Source: Lobulomyces angularis
Lineage: Eukaryota; Chytridiomycota; Chytridiomycetes; Lobulomycetales; Lobulomycetaceae
Assembly (NCBI GenBank): GCA_027604685.1
Contig: JADHYX010000177.1
Coordinates: 7,712-40,788, forward strand
DNA length: 33,077 bases
Direction: 5' to 3'
This document shows, one piece after another, positions 32,044-33,077 of this stretch (its first letter is position 1; the number at the start of each line of letters is the position of its first letter). The position numbers and the translations under genes were made by a program. Under the pieces are notes generated by a model that did not search any database, was not told the DNA's origin, and saw only the letters and a program-made list of their open reading frames with translations.

Positions 32044-33077
32044 GAAAATTGTATGAATGCTTAAAATTTACAGTTAATTTAAGTACAACTTTACTTCAGT
32101 ATTGAAAAGATTGAACCAAAAAATTTAAAAAGAGACTTATGAGAGTTGAAAAATTGATTGATTGTTGATTGCTACACCTAGCCTCAATTAATAATAGCTG
32201 ATTGATTTAAGCAGTATATTACAGTATATTTGACGTTGAGATTTTTTAAAAAATTTTTTATAATACACAATTACAAGGGTTTTAGGAAAATTTTCAAAAA
32301 ATGTTCTGAAATTGCAAAAAAGAAATTTAGATGCTGAATTTAACGGAATTTATGGAACTTCACTACAATATCAATAGATTTTCACTAAAATATTACTAGA
32401 AATATCTTTCAAAGTCTTTTTCAAATGTGAGCTTTCCACAAGCCAGCTTTTTTGTTTGATTCATTAAAACAATAACATTTGCTCTCGTATAGATAAATTA
32501 TGAAAACTAGCAAATTGTGGTCCCTTTTTTATCACTTTCTCCTCGAATTTGGCACCGTAGTCGTATCTGAAATGGAACTGATTACTTACGAAAGGAAATT
32601 AAGAACTGATTTAGGGTTTGAAAAATACAAAACTCATTCGTTCCATAAATCGCACTGTCTTTATGTTCAAAAATATAAACTGTTATTCTTTTTTTTTAAA
32701 AAAAAAGATAGAGATTTTTAGAGATTTTTCTTCATGATCATTTTTTTCATTTTTTTTAAAAAGAAAGAATAGAGATTTTTAGAGATTTTTCTTTATGATC
32801 ATTTTTTTCATTTATGTTTCATGTTTTTCTGAAAAGATTAGTTTGTGAAAAAATCACAATGCAAACACTCTGTGGATAATTTAAAAATTTTAATTCAAAG
32901 TAACTATATCAAATAGACCAGTTAATAACAAATCATATCAAAAAAATTATTGAGTTTTGTTTTAAAACCATTACAAATTTAATCCCATAGATTAATATTA
33001 ACATTGAATTGTCAAAAATTATGAATCAAAGATATATTAAAATATCCATTTTTATTTTTCAAAACAAAATAAATATT
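32044..33077. other. Right-end non-coding region
   Basis: About 1 kb upstream of the helicase gene. It is strongly AT-rich. The only longer frame is a 73-codon plus-strand one at 32500-32721 (MKTSKLWSLFYHFLLEFG and so on) that resembles nothing I know and runs into homopolymers; I do not call it a gene. A 61-bp tandem duplication is listed separately. The helicase promoter should be near 32044-32200. Confidence 0.5.
32709..32813. repeat. Tandem duplication, 61-bp period
   Basis: The block beginning TAGAGATTTTTAGAGATTTT and continuing through TGATCATTTTTTTCATTT occurs at 32709 and again at 32770. Over the 44 shared bases I see one difference (TTC versus TTT). An internal TAGAGATTTT doublet is present in each copy. 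Confidence 0.8.

Noticed and set aside
32500..32721. 73-codon plus-strand frame at the right end
   Set aside because: No family likeness, low-complexity end, and no splice signals; left as non-coding with low certainty.
1..33077. tRNA, rRNA, CRISPR, transposon ends
   Set aside because: A by-eye scan for tRNA B-box-like motifs, rRNA-like GC-rich blocks, regular spaced repeats and long terminal inverted repeats found nothing convincing; a covariance-model scan was not possible.

Overview
The window is AT-rich nuclear DNA from a compact eukaryote. Genes lie on both strands, intergenic gaps run from about 150 to 1,050 bases, and most genes are split by short introns (the shortest modelled here is 36 nt). 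Introns have GTAAGT- or GTATAT-like donors, T-rich tracts and TAG/AAG/CAG acceptors. I rebuilt gene models by hand from splice signals, phase and family resemblance; no search was run. The gene set (Mis12/Mtw1, RMD1/DUF155, a UvrD/Srs2-type helicase, LCB2, a complex I Tim17-like subunit, Tpr/Mlp) suggests an opisthokont, most likely an early-branching, zoosporic fungus-like lineage. That placement is inference. A complex I subunit argues against lineages that have lost complex I.

Left part (1-6443): a 5' fragment of an ER/secreted thioredoxin-fold protein (minus), a complete lipid-droplet-associated hydrolase (minus), a complex I NDUFA11-like membrane subunit (minus), an unrecognised 209-residue protein (minus), and a Mis12 kinetochore gene (plus), followed by a decayed coding stretch.

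Middle part (7400-18512), all plus: a complete class A (rhodopsin-like) seven-helix receptor, a second unrelated multi-pass protein with an Asn-rich outer N-terminus, a secreted GH18 chitinase-like enzyme, an RMD1/DUF155 protein, an apparently intronless disordered protein, and the serine palmitoyltransferase subunit LCB2. A GC-enriched island with coding-like exons lies just before LCB2.

Right part (18513-33077): a very large Tpr/Mlp nuclear-basket gene (27 modelled exons, start unresolved), then on the minus strand a Rab7-like GTPase carrying about 195 extra residues between its G4 and G5 motifs, and a 903-residue UvrD/Srs2-type helicase. The last kilobase is non-coding apart from a 61-bp tandem duplication.

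The genes are mostly unrelated housekeeping functions and do not form a pathway. The most unusual items are the fungal-side rhodopsin-like receptor next to a second seven-helix candidate, the Rab7 with the giant G4-G5 insertion, the decayed frame at 6541-7125, and the coding-like island at 16121-16343. No mobile element, tRNA, rRNA or CRISPR array was recognised.
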